43,816 nt of DNA from Patescibacteria group bacterium (GCA_022574495.1 JACZRW010000004.1:1-43816); one strand, 5' to 3'; shown: positions 1 to 8,192, counted from the first letter of the stretch. Program-made: numbers and translations. The notes: generated by a model not told the origin, from the sequence alone.

Positions 1-674
1 GCGAAGGAAATCTAGCAAATCTTTTAGAAAAAGGGGATACAATCATCGATGGCGGTAATTCTTTTTACAAAGACACGATTCGTCGGGGAAAGGAACTTGA
101 GAAAAAAGGTATAGATTTTCTAGATGCCGGTGTGTCTGGTGGCCCTGGAGGTGCTAGAACAGGAGCCTCCATAATGGTTGGTGGAGATGAAAAAGTTTAT
201 AAAAAGTTTCAAAAACTTTTTGAAGATCTTACTATAAAGGACGGCTATGGTTATATGGGGTCAACTGGAGCTGGGCATTTTGTAAAAATGATTCATAACG
301 GCATTGAGTATGGAATGATGCAAGCAATCGGAGAGGGTTTTGAAGTGATGAAAAAATCCCCGTTCAAACTAAGTCTTAAAAAAGTAACCGAAGTCTACAG
401 CCATGGAACTGTAGTTGAATCTAGTCTGATTGATTGGCTCAAATCTGCTTACGCACAATATGGCGAAGACCTAGAAGAAGTATCTGGGTCGGTTGCTCAA
501 ACCGGGGAAGGACTCTGGACCATACAAACTGCTAAAGAACTAGGTGTTCCTGCACCTATAATAGAAGGCTCTGTAAATTTTCGTAAAGAATCAGAGAAAA
601 ATCCTAGTTATACAGGTAAAGTACTATCAGCACTAAGAAATCAATTCGGTCACCACGAAGTTAAAAAGAAATAG
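1..674 (+). CDS. gnd: 6-phosphogluconate dehydrogenase (decarboxylating), 3' part
   Basis: Oxidatively decarboxylates 6-phosphogluconate to ribulose 5-phosphate with reduction of NAD(P)+, in the oxidative pentose phosphate pathway. The frame is open from base 3, so the ORF-track start at 132 is an internal GTG; the 5' end lies outside the window. Visible are IDGGNSFYKDT from the end of the nucleotide-binding domain, DAGVSGGPGGA (substrate-binding loop) and GHFVKMIHNGIEYGMMQ, which holds the catalytic Lys and the conserved HNGIEY. The short C-terminus, ending about 150 residues after that motif, fits the short ~300-residue GndA/YqeC-like form rather than the ~470-residue form. zwf lies 3.6 kb away on the other strand. 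Identification is secure; coenzyme preference cannot be read from this part. Confidence 0.95.
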   Translation, partial: EGNLANLLEKGDTIIDGGNSFYKDTIRRGKELEKKGIDFLDAGVSGGPGGARTGASIMVGGDEKVYKKFQKLFEDLTIKDGYGYMGSTGAGHFVKMIHNGIEYGMMQAIGEGFEVMKKSPFKLSLKKVTEVYSHGTVVESSLIDWLKSAYAQYGEDLEEVSGSVAQTGEGLWTIQTAKELGVPAPIIEGSVNFRKESEKNPSYTGKVLSALRNQFGHHEVKKK

Positions 675-683
675 TTTTTATTA

Positions 684-792
684 TTCTTCGAGAGAGCCTA
701 TTCGATAAGCTCAAGATAAACTCCACGAGTCGAGAAGTAACGTCATCCTCGACTTGATCGAGGATCAGATTCCCAATCGAACTGGGAATGAC
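684..792. repeat. Palindromic repeat cluster (double hairpin)
   Basis: The sharper unit spans 742-792. Outer arms GTCAT/ATGAC enclose two hairpins: ATCCTCGA-cttga-TCGAGGAT and ATTCCCA-atcgaac-TGGGAAT. The first has the same CTTGA loop as the repeat at 6854-6880, with both sides of the stem changed together, so pairing is conserved. Bases 684-736 contain a degenerate second unit with TTCGATAAGCTCAAGATAAAC. The cluster lies between gnd and the cyclase gene. It looks like a REP/MITE-type dispersed palindrome; no transposase is nearby. Confidence 0.7.
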
Positions 793-825
793 AGCGGTTT
801 CTCTACAAGCTCGAACAGTATTTAT

Positions 826-1446
826 ATGAAAATTATTGATATATCCTTAACTCTCCATCCAGGTCTTGTTGTTTGGCAAGGTGATCCAAAAATTGAATTA
901 ATAACTGATACAACCGTAGAAAAGGACGGCTCTATGAATTCTAGCCTTAGGTTGGGGGCGCACAACGGAACCCACATTGATGCCCCTGCTCATTTTATAA
1001 AAGACGGATTTGGGGTGGACAAAATAGAACCCCATAAATTGGTTGGTGAATGTACAATAATTCAAATCGACTCAGATACCATAACGGCCAACGTACTCCA
1101 TGGTAAAAATTTCAAGTCTCGTGTCTTATTCAAAACCAAAAACTCCGAGAGAAAACTACTGGATGATCCGAATTTTCACACAGATTATGTTTATCTTACC
1201 GAAGATGGGGTAGAATACTTGATCGAAAAAGGTGTAATTTTGGTAGGAACTGATTATTTAGGCATTGAGAAAAAATCTGCTCCTGGACACCCAGTTCACA
1301 CAAAACTTTTGGAAAAAGAAATTGTAATTGTGGAAGGATTGAATTTGGTAGATGTACAACCTGGAGATTACGAACTACTAGTTTTGCCTCTTAAACTCAA
1401 AGACCTTGACGGCTCCCCCGCAAGAGCTGTTTTGATTAAAAACTAG
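826..1446 (+). CDS. Cyclase family protein (kynurenine formamidase-like hydrolase)
   Basis: Metal-dependent hydrolase of the cyclase/KynB superfamily, about 206 residues, the usual family length. The motif HNGTHIDAPAHF gives the expected metal ligands His46, His50, Asp52 and His56. The later segment VGTDYLGIEK...GHPVH is also typical. The ORF-track start at 754 lies inside the upstream palindromic repeat, and its first 24 residues have no family character. The ATG at 826 opens directly onto the canonical MKIIDISLTLHPG start, so I use it. The substrate is unknown: family members act on N-formylkynurenine, cyclic amides and other compounds, and no tryptophan-degradation genes are nearby. Confidence 0.88.
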   Translation: MKIIDISLTLHPGLVVWQGDPKIELITDTTVEKDGSMNSSLRLGAHNGTHIDAPAHFIKDGFGVDKIEPHKLVGECTIIQIDSDTITANVLHGKNFKSRVLFKTKNSERKLLDDPNFHTDYVYLTEDGVEYLIEKGVILVGTDYLGIEKKSAPGHPVHTKLLEKEIVIVEGLNLVDVQPGDYELLVLPLKLKDLDGSPARAVLIKN

Positions 1447-1465
1447 ATGCAAGGTGAGTTAATCG

Positions 1466-2776
1466 CTAGGGAACTATCGGTTTATTCGCATTTTCTAGTA
1501 GCATCCCCTTGGTTTCTTCGTCTGTAGAAAGTATCCAAATATCATCATTAACATTAAACAATAAGTACTCACTATCGGAGGTGAGGGTCAAGTTGTTTAC
1601 CGCCACATCTTTCGCAAAAAAACTGGTTAAGTCTGAGAGACTTCCACTTTTTCTCTCTAAATAAATTATTTTGCTTTGAAAGAAACTGCCTGTACCTGAG
1701 GGCTTCTTTATAGTGGTTGTTGTTTGGATCATATAAATACGGTCCTGAGAAGAAGTATATTTCAAATCACTAAATCCTAAATTATAAAACTCTTCATCTC
1801 CGACTAAATCATCTAGCAGTACTTTCTTCTTTAAAATACTAAAGTCTTTTTCTATTATTCTAGCCTTATTAGAGTCAATACTGTTTATAAAGATTCCTTT
1901 TGAATCGTCTACAAAAACCAAAAAATCGTACCTGGGTGGGAAGCCACCTGGTTCTATCAAATTTATTTTTTTACTTTCTATATTAATTAAGTCATACCCA
2001 AGTGTTTCATATCCACCCCAAGACGTTGCTATAAACTTATCTGATGGGGACCATTTCACAGCGCTATAACTATGACCAGTTGTAGTTTCTGCATCATAAT
2101 ACGTGCTTTGTGCAATTTTGGTAGTTTTATTTGTATCTAAATTTAGTATCCAAAGCCCGCCACGTACAAAAGCTATCTTTTTACCATCGTGAGAAATATC
2201 AAAATCTGAAAGATTCCTTTTATATACCTCTTTCTCCACTTTTATTCGTGGTACCAGAATTTTTTCTCTTCCTGTTTGCAACTCAACCTCACGAAGTTCG
2301 ATACCCAAAAAATAATCACTACCATTAGGATCGCTAACCACCTCGTTTTTTATGTAATAGAGCTTCTTCCCATCGCTATTTAATTGATATTTCCCAGCCT
2401 TCCCGGAAGTTTTTGTTATCTTTCTTAGCTTACCTTTATCGTATAGCCAAATTTCTTTTGCATTTACTTGATTGGAATCCGAAATATAAATCAGCTCTCC
2501 AGTATTACGACTAAATGCCAGTGTAAGTGGTAAACATTCTATTATTTGATCGCTTGGATCCTCGTCAACACATTTTTTTGTAATGGCTGAAGAGGTAGCT
2601 TGTTTTTGTGTGACTGGTGGTTCTTTATCAAGTTTTGGAACTAATAAATAAACCCCAACCCCAATTAAACCCACGAACAACAATAAAATTATTAGTACCA
2701 AAAGAATCTTTTTCCAATTCCTTTTTGGTTTTTCGATAGTGGGATTTATAGTCGGTGAAGATTGTATCTCGGGCAT
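1466..2776 (-). CDS. Membrane-anchored TolB-like beta-propeller protein
   Basis: A Pro/Lys-rich N-terminus of ~22 residues is followed by one strong transmembrane helix (KKILLVLIILLLFVGLIGV) and an extracellular region of ~390 residues. That region contains repeated propeller-like blades, for example LNSDGKKLYYIKN, ISHDGKKIAFVRGGLWILN, WSPSDKFIATSW and TSDSEYLLFNVNDDIWIL, which resemble WD40-like PD40/TolB blades. No catalytic residues are evident, so a binding or scaffold role outside the membrane is the most that can be inferred. Its end is convergent with the cyclase gene, only 19 bp away. A TATAAT box 7 nt before the ATG suggests a leaderless transcript. Confidence 0.72.
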   Translation of the reverse strand: MPEIQSSPTINPTIEKPKRNWKKILLVLIILLLFVGLIGVGVYLLVPKLDKEPPVTQKQATSSAITKKCVDEDPSDQIIECLPLTLAFSRNTGELIYISDSNQVNAKEIWLYDKGKLRKITKTSGKAGKYQLNSDGKKLYYIKNEVVSDPNGSDYFLGIELREVELQTGREKILVPRIKVEKEVYKRNLSDFDISHDGKKIAFVRGGLWILNLDTNKTTKIAQSTYYDAETTTGHSYSAVKWSPSDKFIATSWGGYETLGYDLINIESKKINLIEPGGFPPRYDFLVFVDDSKGIFINSIDSNKARIIEKDFSILKKKVLLDDLVGDEEFYNLGFSDLKYTSSQDRIYMIQTTTTIKKPSGTGSFFQSKIIYLERKSGSLSDLTSFFAKDVAVNNLTLTSDSEYLLFNVNDDIWILSTDEETKGMLLENANKPIVP

Positions 2777-2783
2777 TAGTTAA

Positions 2784-2789
2784 ATTATA
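2784..2789 (-). promoter_or_regulatory. Extended -10 box, leaderless start of the beta-propeller gene
   Basis: On the minus strand TGCTATAAT (extended -10) is followed by exactly 7 nt and then the ATG at 2776. Transcription would start at or within a base or two of the initiation codon. There is no Shine-Dalgarno sequence. The -35 region is weak. Confidence 0.65.
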
Positions 2790-2843
2790 GCAAAAATAGA
2801 GGTTAGCTTCCCAACGCGAGCGGTTTTGATTCAAAAATAATTA

Positions 2844-4193
2844 TTACTCAACCTTTACAATATTACCGAATTCAAGATTAAAAATTTCATTTATCCTCAC
2901 TCCAAAATTTAAATTTTGCCCTCCAATCAATATTAATGTAGAAATTGCCACTACCCTACCTTTATCATCAAATATAGGCCCTCCACTACTTCCACCAGAT
3001 ATTGGGGCATCTATTTGTATGTAATTTGCTCCCTGGTACTCTCTATCCAGAGCACTTACTATTCCCTGAGAAACAGAATTTTGAAGACCTACCGGATTTC
3101 CTATTACCGTCACTTTTTCTCCAGATTTAAGATTATTACTATCACCAATATCTACAGTCGGTAAATCTTGTTTATTTATTTTCAATATAACTATGTCTTT
3201 TTCTTTGTCGTAATCAATTACTTTGGTAACCACATACATATCTTTATTCGTTAACGATACCGCCACCTTTTTTGCTCCTTCTATCACGTGATAATTAGTA
3301 ACTATCACCCCATCTGAATGAATAATAAAACCACTCCCAAAAGCTAAATCGGTCTTCACCAACAACACCGCATCGCCTTGATCACCCACAATCTCCTCTG
3401 ATGTTTTGTCTTTCTCACCTTCAGAAATTTCTATACTATAATCATTGTTACCATAATTTGCGGATATTAAAAGAGAATCAAAATTCTCTGGCTGAGTTGT
3501 CAAAAATTGATCAAGTGATTCTAATCTTTGAGCGTCTTCTTCTGGTAGATATGAGTAAGGCCCTAGGGTGAATGCCAATACGACTATTAGTCCAACTATC
3601 GAATAAATAATTGAATTAACTATAATTGGAATCAGAAATCTTTTATCTTTTCTTAAAACGTATGTCTTTGCAATCTTATCGTGAAGTCCTTGTTTATTAT
3701 CATCAAACGCTACCATAATAAAACCAAGTCCGAAAAATAATGCAGATATGTAATATAAAAGGGTTCTTCCCAGTGCTTTGGCAAAGCTGAGCCTACTTCT
3801 TTTCTTTGCATCTATCACCTTCAACCCCCACAATACTTTACCAAAAGTTGTACTATAAGTAGATTCGGCCAGAGTGAAATATAAAACAAAAGTTAAAGCG
3901 AAGAATATATATCCGATAAAATCATTCTGTATATAAAAGCTTAATATTCCTAATACAATAGATGCTAAAATGAAAACTATCAGGTAATCCACGGTGAAAG
4001 CAGCTACCCTTATCCAAAATCCTCCCAAATGGGTGTATTGGGAGTACTCCTTTGAAAGAGGGGTTTGAGTGGTTGTAGCAGTATTTTGAACGTTTTGGCC
4101 TCCAATATTGGGGATTCTCTCAATACTCTTACCACAAAACTCACAAAATTTACTATTATTTAGCACAGCTTTTCCGCATTGAGGACAGTACAT
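2844..4193 (-). CDS. Zinc-ribbon / RDD membrane domain / trypsin-like protease fusion
   Basis: A 449-residue three-part protein. Residues 1-20 form a zinc ribbon with two CxxC pairs (Cys3, Cys6, Cys17, Cys20). Residues ~55-182 form an RDD domain with hydrophobic helices and the FGKVLWGLKVID motif, and a further helix lies at ~187-210. Residues ~265-445 are an HtrA/DegP-type serine protease with a complete triad: His302 in TNYHVI, Asp333 in KDIVILKI and Ser403 in GSSGGP. No PDZ domain follows. The protease is predicted to face outside and the zinc ribbon inside. Quality control or signalling at the membrane is inference. The gene starts 49 bp after the end of zwf, with its own -10 box. Confidence 0.88.
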   Translation of the reverse strand: MYCPQCGKAVLNNSKFCEFCGKSIERIPNIGGQNVQNTATTTQTPLSKEYSQYTHLGGFWIRVAAFTVDYLIVFILASIVLGILSFYIQNDFIGYIFFALTFVLYFTLAESTYSTTFGKVLWGLKVIDAKKRSRLSFAKALGRTLLYYISALFFGLGFIMVAFDDNKQGLHDKIAKTYVLRKDKRFLIPIIVNSIIYSIVGLIVVLAFTLGPYSYLPEEDAQRLESLDQFLTTQPENFDSLLISANYGNNDYSIEISEGEKDKTSEEIVGDQGDAVLLVKTDLAFGSGFIIHSDGVIVTNYHVIEGAKKVAVSLTNKDMYVVTKVIDYDKEKDIVILKINKQDLPTVDIGDSNNLKSGEKVTVIGNPVGLQNSVSQGIVSALDREYQGANYIQIDAPISGGSSGGPIFDDKGRVVAISTLILIGGQNLNFGVRINEIFNLEFGNIVKVE

Positions 4194-4201
4194 CTACATT
4201 T

Positions 4202-4207
4202 ATTTTA
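4202..4207 (-). promoter_or_regulatory. -10 box for the RDD-protease gene
   Basis: TAAAAT lies 8 nt before the ATG at 4193 on the minus strand, consistent with a leaderless transcript. No clear -35 box and no Shine-Dalgarno sequence are visible in the 49-bp gap. Confidence 0.45.
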
Positions 4208-4242
4208 GCGTAAATAAATTCAAATATATAGGAAGATAAAAA

Positions 4243-5754
4243 TTAATTCCTAAAGTGTATCTGGCAAACGGAGAGTTGGTGGGCGAGCCAAGAGTGGCCG
4301 TCGGCTTCGATAAGTTCATCAGCCTCTTTTGGTCCCCAGCTACCTGAATCATAGTTTGGAAATTGTGGTTTGGATTGCTTACTCCAACCTTCTAATATTT
4401 TATCTACAAACCGCCAACTTTCCTCTACCTCATCTATATGAGGAAACAGTGTTTGATCTCCATTCATCACGTCTATCAATAAACGTTCGTAAGCCTCAGG
4501 AAGTGGCTCACGAAAAGCTGAATTGTAGCAAAATTCCATATCAACATTTTGAAGCTCTTTCTCAAACCCGGGCTTTTTGGCAACCAACCTCACCGCCACA
4601 CCCTCATCGGGCTGAAGCTGAAATGTTAGAAGGTTTGCTTCTGGTTTATTACTAAATTTCTCAAAAAGCCGGTGTCCTGTTTCTTTAAATTGGATAGTCA
4701 TAGAAGTGACTTTTTTCTCTAGTCTTTTACCAGCTTTTAAATAAATCGGGACCCCTTTCCAAGTAGAATTATCGATAGATGTTTTCAAAGCAACAAAAGT
4801 CTCAGTATTTGAGTCTTTATGAACCTCATCTTCCTCGCGATATCCTTTTTTGCTTTTCGCTGGACCATATTGACCTCTCACAGTAAACTTGTCCACCTCA
4901 TTTGGTTCTATAAAACGTATGGCTTTTAGCGCTTCATATTTTTCTTTTCGGATAGATTTTGCATCAAATGCTTCTGGCTCTACCATTGTAATTAAAGCTA
5001 GAACTTGAAGAAGGTGGTTTTGGACCACATCCCGCAGAACCCCAGCTTCTTCGTAAAACTCACCTCGCCCTTCTACTCCAACATCTTCTGCCATAGTAAT
5101 TTGAATATGATCCACAAATTTATTATTCAAAATAGGTTCAAAAATCTCGTTTCCGAAGCGGAATGTTAAAATATTCTGGACCGTTTCTTTACCAAGATAA
5201 TGATCTATTCTATAAATTTGCTCTTCTTTGAAAATACCAGCTAGTTTTGTAGTTAAATTCTTAGCAGTTTTTAAGTCTCTACCAAACGGTTTTTCAATAA
5301 TAATACGAGCAGGATTAGCATCCTTTGCGCAACCTTCATTTAGTTTATTTCTCTTGAGACTATCAAAAACTACTGGGAAAAAACTGGGCGCAACGGCTAA
5401 GTAAAAGATTCGATTGAAGCATATACTCCATTCTTTTTCTAAGTTATCTAAAATGGCTGACAGATCACTTAAAGAATCTTTATCATCAAAATTCGCTCTA
5501 AGATAAGTAACTTTTTCACTAAATCTTTTCCACACTTCTTCATCTACCCCAGATCTTGAATATTTTTTTAGAGAAATCAAAAGCTCATCACAATAACTTT
5601 TATCTGTAAACTCTTTTCGAGCAACACCAATAACTTTAAAGTTTTTAGGAAGTAGATTTGCAGATTCTAGATGATATAAAGCTGGGATGAGCCTAGAATT
5701 GGTGAGATTACCAGTCCCACCAAAAATTATCATTACCGATGGGCTTACCTTCAT
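4243..5754 (-). CDS. zwf: Glucose-6-phosphate 1-dehydrogenase
   Basis: Oxidises glucose 6-phosphate to 6-phosphogluconolactone, the entry step of the oxidative pentose phosphate pathway. The 503-residue length is normal. The N-terminal IFGGTGNLTNSRLIPALYHL is the Rossmann fingerprint (GGTGNL replaces the more usual GASGDL). RIDHYLGKETVQNIL carries the substrate-binding His-Tyr/Lys motif. IIEKPFGRDL and the C-terminal beta+alpha domain (EAYERLLIDVMNGD) are conserved. The next-but-one enzyme, gnd, is in the same window. A 6-phosphogluconolactonase gene is not seen here and may lie elsewhere, or the lactone may hydrolyse spontaneously. It has its own leaderless-type promoter. Confidence 0.97.
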   Translation of the reverse strand: MKVSPSVMIIFGGTGNLTNSRLIPALYHLESANLLPKNFKVIGVARKEFTDKSYCDELLISLKKYSRSGVDEEVWKRFSEKVTYLRANFDDKDSLSDLSAILDNLEKEWSICFNRIFYLAVAPSFFPVVFDSLKRNKLNEGCAKDANPARIIIEKPFGRDLKTAKNLTTKLAGIFKEEQIYRIDHYLGKETVQNILTFRFGNEIFEPILNNKFVDHIQITMAEDVGVEGRGEFYEEAGVLRDVVQNHLLQVLALITMVEPEAFDAKSIRKEKYEALKAIRFIEPNEVDKFTVRGQYGPAKSKKGYREEDEVHKDSNTETFVALKTSIDNSTWKGVPIYLKAGKRLEKKVTSMTIQFKETGHRLFEKFSNKPEANLLTFQLQPDEGVAVRLVAKKPGFEKELQNVDMEFCYNSAFREPLPEAYERLLIDVMNGDQTLFPHIDEVEESWRFVDKILEGWSKQSKPQFPNYDSGSWGPKEADELIEADGHSWLAHQLSVCQIHFRN

Positions 5755-5761
5755 ATAAAAT

Positions 5762-5790
5762 ATGCTACTTTACCTATACTTTTTTATCAA
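5762..5790 (-). promoter_or_regulatory. zwf promoter
   Basis: On the minus strand TTGATA (5785-5790), a 17-nt spacer and TAGCAT (5762-5767) lie 7 nt before the zwf ATG at 5754. Spacing is ideal although the -10 is not consensus. The geometry predicts a leaderless zwf mRNA. Confidence 0.55.
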
Positions 5791-5815
5791 GTGATGAGGC
5801 TTACAAACCCATCAA

Positions 5816-5843
5816 TTGACTTATTAGATCAATATAGTAAAAT
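5816..5843 (+). promoter_or_regulatory. Promoter of the RRM protein gene, with long leader
   Basis: TTGACT (5816-5821), a 16-nt spacer and TAAAAT (5838-5843). The expected start near 5850 gives a leader of ~115 nt before the RRM gene, unlike the leaderless neighbours. The leader ends in a full Shine-Dalgarno AAGGAGGTGA, 13 nt before the ATG. Long leaders of this kind are common on cold-shock and RNA-binding protein genes; regulation here is inference. Confidence 0.7.
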
Positions 5844-5964
5844 GATCTTGTACTTTTAAGTTAGTTTTAAGCGTAGCAGATCCTCCCTTCTTTAGGTTCC
5901 CCTAACAGAAAAAAGGAATACTGATCTACCTTAATTTACCTTCGAAGGAGGTGAATTTAATTTA

Positions 5965-6234
5965 ATGGCAAAAAAACTTTTTGTAGGAAGTCTTCCGTTT
6001 GAAACAACTTCGGAAGAATTGGATAAACTTTTCGCTGGGATTGGCGATGTAGAATCTGCAAATATTGTGACCGATCGTATGAGTGGTCGCTCTCGTGGAT
6101 TTGGTTTTGTCGAAATGGCAAAGGATGAAGATGCAACCAAAGCAGTCGAAAAACTTAATGGTTCGGAAATCGGTGGTCGAAAAATTGTAGTAAATGAAGC
6201 AAGACCAAGAGAAGAAAGACCAAGCAACGGTTAG
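5965..6234 (+). CDS. RNA-binding protein with a single RRM domain
   Basis: An 89-residue protein that is essentially one RNA recognition motif. RNP2 is LFVGSL near the N-terminus and RNP1 is RGFGFVEM at residues ~49-56, in the standard beta-alpha-beta-beta-alpha-beta order. A short Arg/Glu-rich tail (RPREERPSNG) follows. Bacterial proteins of this type bind single-stranded RNA and often act as RNA chaperones at low temperature. Unlike most genes here it has a strong promoter, a ~115-nt leader and a perfect Shine-Dalgarno sequence, which suggests high and perhaps leader-regulated expression. Confidence 0.93.
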   Translation: MAKKLFVGSLPFETTSEELDKLFAGIGDVESANIVTDRMSGRSRGFGFVEMAKDEDATKAVEKLNGSEIGGRKIVVNEARPREERPSNG

Positions 6235-6248
6235 TTTTTTAACTTAAA

Positions 6249-6779
6249 TTAGTTAGAAAATTCACCTTCGAGTACATGGGCTTCGGGAACTCCGTCTAAG
6301 CCATTTGTTTCTATTTCTTCGGTAATTACGACACTATTGTAGCTAGAATAATCTTTATTGCTAGTAAAGTTTAGTTTGTAGCTATTCCCTTCTTTTTCAA
6401 GTTTTCCAGTTGAGAAAAATGGCGGTGATAGTGACATATTCACAATCCAACCTTCGTAAAATTTCCCGCTGGCAGGATCACTAATATTTGCATTAACAGT
6501 GTGAATGAATGTTCCATCGGCAAAAATTCTTGTAGCCGTACCAGAACCGGTGTAGTTACCTACTGATTTTAAAGTAATTGTCTCTACACTCACCTGAACA
6601 CTTTGGGAATTAGAACTATCTGCACTTTTTGCGGTAGGATCTTCTTGCTCTTGAGTGTTTTCTATTGGTGTAACCGTAACTTCAGCTTCATCAGTTTTAT
6701 TCGATTGTATATACCAATATGCTCCGCCAAAAATAACAAGTACTACAGATATAACAATCACCCAATAGATTGGTTTCAT
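6249..6779 (-). CDS. Membrane-anchored protein of unknown function
   Basis: 176 residues. An N-terminal membrane helix (YWVIVISVVLVIFGGAYWYI) is followed by a Thr/Ser/Glu-rich linker and a C-terminal beta-rich region of about 110 residues (VGNYTGSGTATRIFADGTF onward) ending in HVLEGEFSN. I recognise no family. The globular part is predicted to be outside the membrane. A minus-strand TTGACA with a 17-nt spacer and TAAGAG lies 11 nt before the ATG and may be its promoter. It ends 14 bp from the convergent RRM gene. Confidence 0.7.
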   Translation of the reverse strand: MKPIYWVIVISVVLVIFGGAYWYIQSNKTDEAEVTVTPIENTQEQEDPTAKSADSSNSQSVQVSVETITLKSVGNYTGSGTATRIFADGTFIHTVNANISDPASGKFYEGWIVNMSLSPPFFSTGKLEKEGNSYKLNFTSNKDYSSYNSVVITEEIETNGLDGVPEAHVLEGEFSN

Positions 6780-6853
6780 ATACCACTTTACTCTTACGCA
6801 TATATAAGTTACTTGTCAAGCTTTCATACTTATTCTAAAATACACACATACTT

Positions 6854-6880
6854 TGTCATCCTGAACTTGATTCAGGATCT
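6854..6880. repeat. Dispersed palindromic repeat
   Basis: TGTCATCCTGAACTTGATTCAGGATCT contains a perfect 8-bp stem, ATCCTGAA/TTCAGGAT, around the loop CTTGA. The same loop and overall layout occur at 742-767 with compensatory stem changes. It lies 22 bp upstream of the metalloprotease start. Confidence 0.7.
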
Positions 6881-6902
6881 TTTAATTCAGTCTATAAGCA
6901 GC

Positions 6903-7256
6903 ATGACCAATGAAGTATTCGAAAAACTAGTCGTAAAGGCATTAGATAATATTCCAAAATTTTTTAAAGATAAGCTGGATAATGTAGACGTGGTGGTAGA
7001 AGATTGGCCCAGTATGCAAATGGCCAGGGGAAGGCTTTTGCTAGGACTTTATCAAGGTGTGCCGAAGACTGTAAGAGGCGCTGGCTATACCATGGCTCTA
7101 CCAGATAAGATAACAATTTTTAAGGGCCCTATAGAATTAGTTTCTCACGGGGATGAAGAAACGATAAAAAGTGTAGTGAAAGATACCGTAGAACACGAAA
7201 TCGCCCACCATTTCGGGATTTCAGATGCAAGATTGAGAGAGCTAAAAAATAAATAG
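6903..7256 (+). CDS. Metallopeptidase, zincin-like (minimal MMP-like family)
   Basis: About 117 residues, matching the small zincin-like metallopeptidase family with an HExxH-type motif. HEIAHHFGISD near residue 98 supplies the two His ligands and the catalytic Glu; LLGLYQGVP and LPDKITIFKGPIE are the family's other conserved blocks. The ORF-track frame begins at 6603, but that upstream part runs through the palindromic repeat and antisense to the neighbouring gene. The ATG at 6903 gives the proper family start. No signal peptide is seen, so the protein is probably cytoplasmic. Its substrate is unknown. Confidence 0.85.
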   Translation: MTNEVFEKLVVKALDNIPKFFKDKLDNVDVVVEDWPSMQMARGRLLLGLYQGVPKTVRGAGYTMALPDKITIFKGPIELVSHGDEETIKSVVKDTVEHEIAHHFGISDARLRELKNK

Positions 7257-7257
7257 C

Positions 7258-7572
7258 TTAGGTTTTTGTTTCATTCATTACCCAATTTAGGTATGGGATA
7301 TTTACTTGATCAGGTTTTACAGTTACTAACTCCGGAACTTCGTAATCTGAATGTTTCTTAAAATAATCTTCTATCTTCTTAAAATTTTCTTTTCTGGTTT
7401 TGATGATCATGAAAGTTTCTTTTTCATCTAATATCTTACCTTTCCACCAATAAGAAGACTCGACAGGAAAGAGACTATAGCAGGCAATAGTTCTTCCTTT
7501 TAGTAAACCTTTTCCAATTTTTATCGCTAAGTCTTTTTTATGTAGAGTTGAAAATATATAAATCATATTCAT
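7258..7572 (-). CDS. cutA: Divalent-cation tolerance protein CutA
   Basis: 104 residues, the normal CutA1 length. The hallmark SSYWWKGKI segment follows the N-terminal IYIFSTLHKKDLAIKIGKGL, and the C-terminal half holds MIIKTRKENF...HSDYEVPE. The family forms PII-like trimers; it was named for copper tolerance but its biochemical role is unsettled. The start overlaps the stop of the S51 peptidase gene by 4 bp, so the two are co-transcribed and probably translationally coupled. The N-terminal MNMIYIF leaves a two-codon ambiguity in the start. Confidence 0.88.
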   Translation of the reverse strand: MNMIYIFSTLHKKDLAIKIGKGLLKGRTIACYSLFPVESSYWWKGKILDEKETFMIIKTRKENFKKIEDYFKKHSDYEVPELVTVKPDQVNIPYLNWVMNETKT

Positions 7573-8192
7573 ATATTTATTTCTGGGCCCTTACCAACTA
7601 ATTTATAATTATCACCTTTAACTAAAATTGCTTGGTCATCAGTGAGTATTTTAAATTCATATTTACTTTTTTGTATTTTTTCTTTCAAAATACTTTTATA
7701 TTCCGGCACGTAGTGAACCATAAGTAAAAATGGTACTAAGTTCATGGCAGTTAAATCTGTCAGGCCAAACCGATTATGTTCGTGTATCCAGTCTGCTTGT
7801 TCTATAGTGGGTCCGGCTACGTAACTTCCCGCACTTACGCCAATGTATATTACCCCTTTTTCCAAAAGCTCCTTCACCACTTTATCAAAACCGCTTTCTT
7901 TAATACTTTTCAACAAATAATAAGTATTTCCACCCTGAACGTAGATGATATTTGTATCTTTCAATAATTTTCTAACCTTGCCTTCTGTCATACCACTTAT
8001 ATCCGCTTCGGTAACCTGAAACCCTAGCTCCTTCATTATTTGGGTTTCTTTATGAAAATAATCTTTATTTTTTTCATCTATTGAAGCTGTGGTTATATGG
8101 GTGAGTTTTAATTCCTTTGGAGGTTTGGGAAGGATTTTTAAAATTTCCTTATTAACTTCCATTCCCGCCGAAGTTAAAAGCATTGTTTTCAT
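7569..8192 (-). CDS. Peptidase S51 (dipeptidase E-like)
   Basis: 207 residues. The nucleophile elbow GVSAGSYVAGP places the Ser at position 120, and IIYVQGGNTYYLLK is the conserved oxyanion-side motif of the S51 family (Asp-dipeptidase PepE / cyanophycinase group). At ~207 residues it is slightly shorter than enterobacterial PepE. Whether it cleaves Asp-X dipeptides cannot be read from the sequence. First gene of a two-gene operon with cutA. Confidence 0.85.
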   Translation of the reverse strand: MKTMLLTSAGMEVNKEILKILPKPPKELKLTHITTASIDEKNKDYFHKETQIMKELGFQVTEADISGMTEGKVRKLLKDTNIIYVQGGNTYYLLKSIKESGFDKVVKELLEKGVIYIGVSAGSYVAGPTIEQADWIHEHNRFGLTDLTAMNLVPFLLMVHYVPEYKSILKEKIQKSKYEFKILTDDQAILVKGDNYKLVGKGPEINI

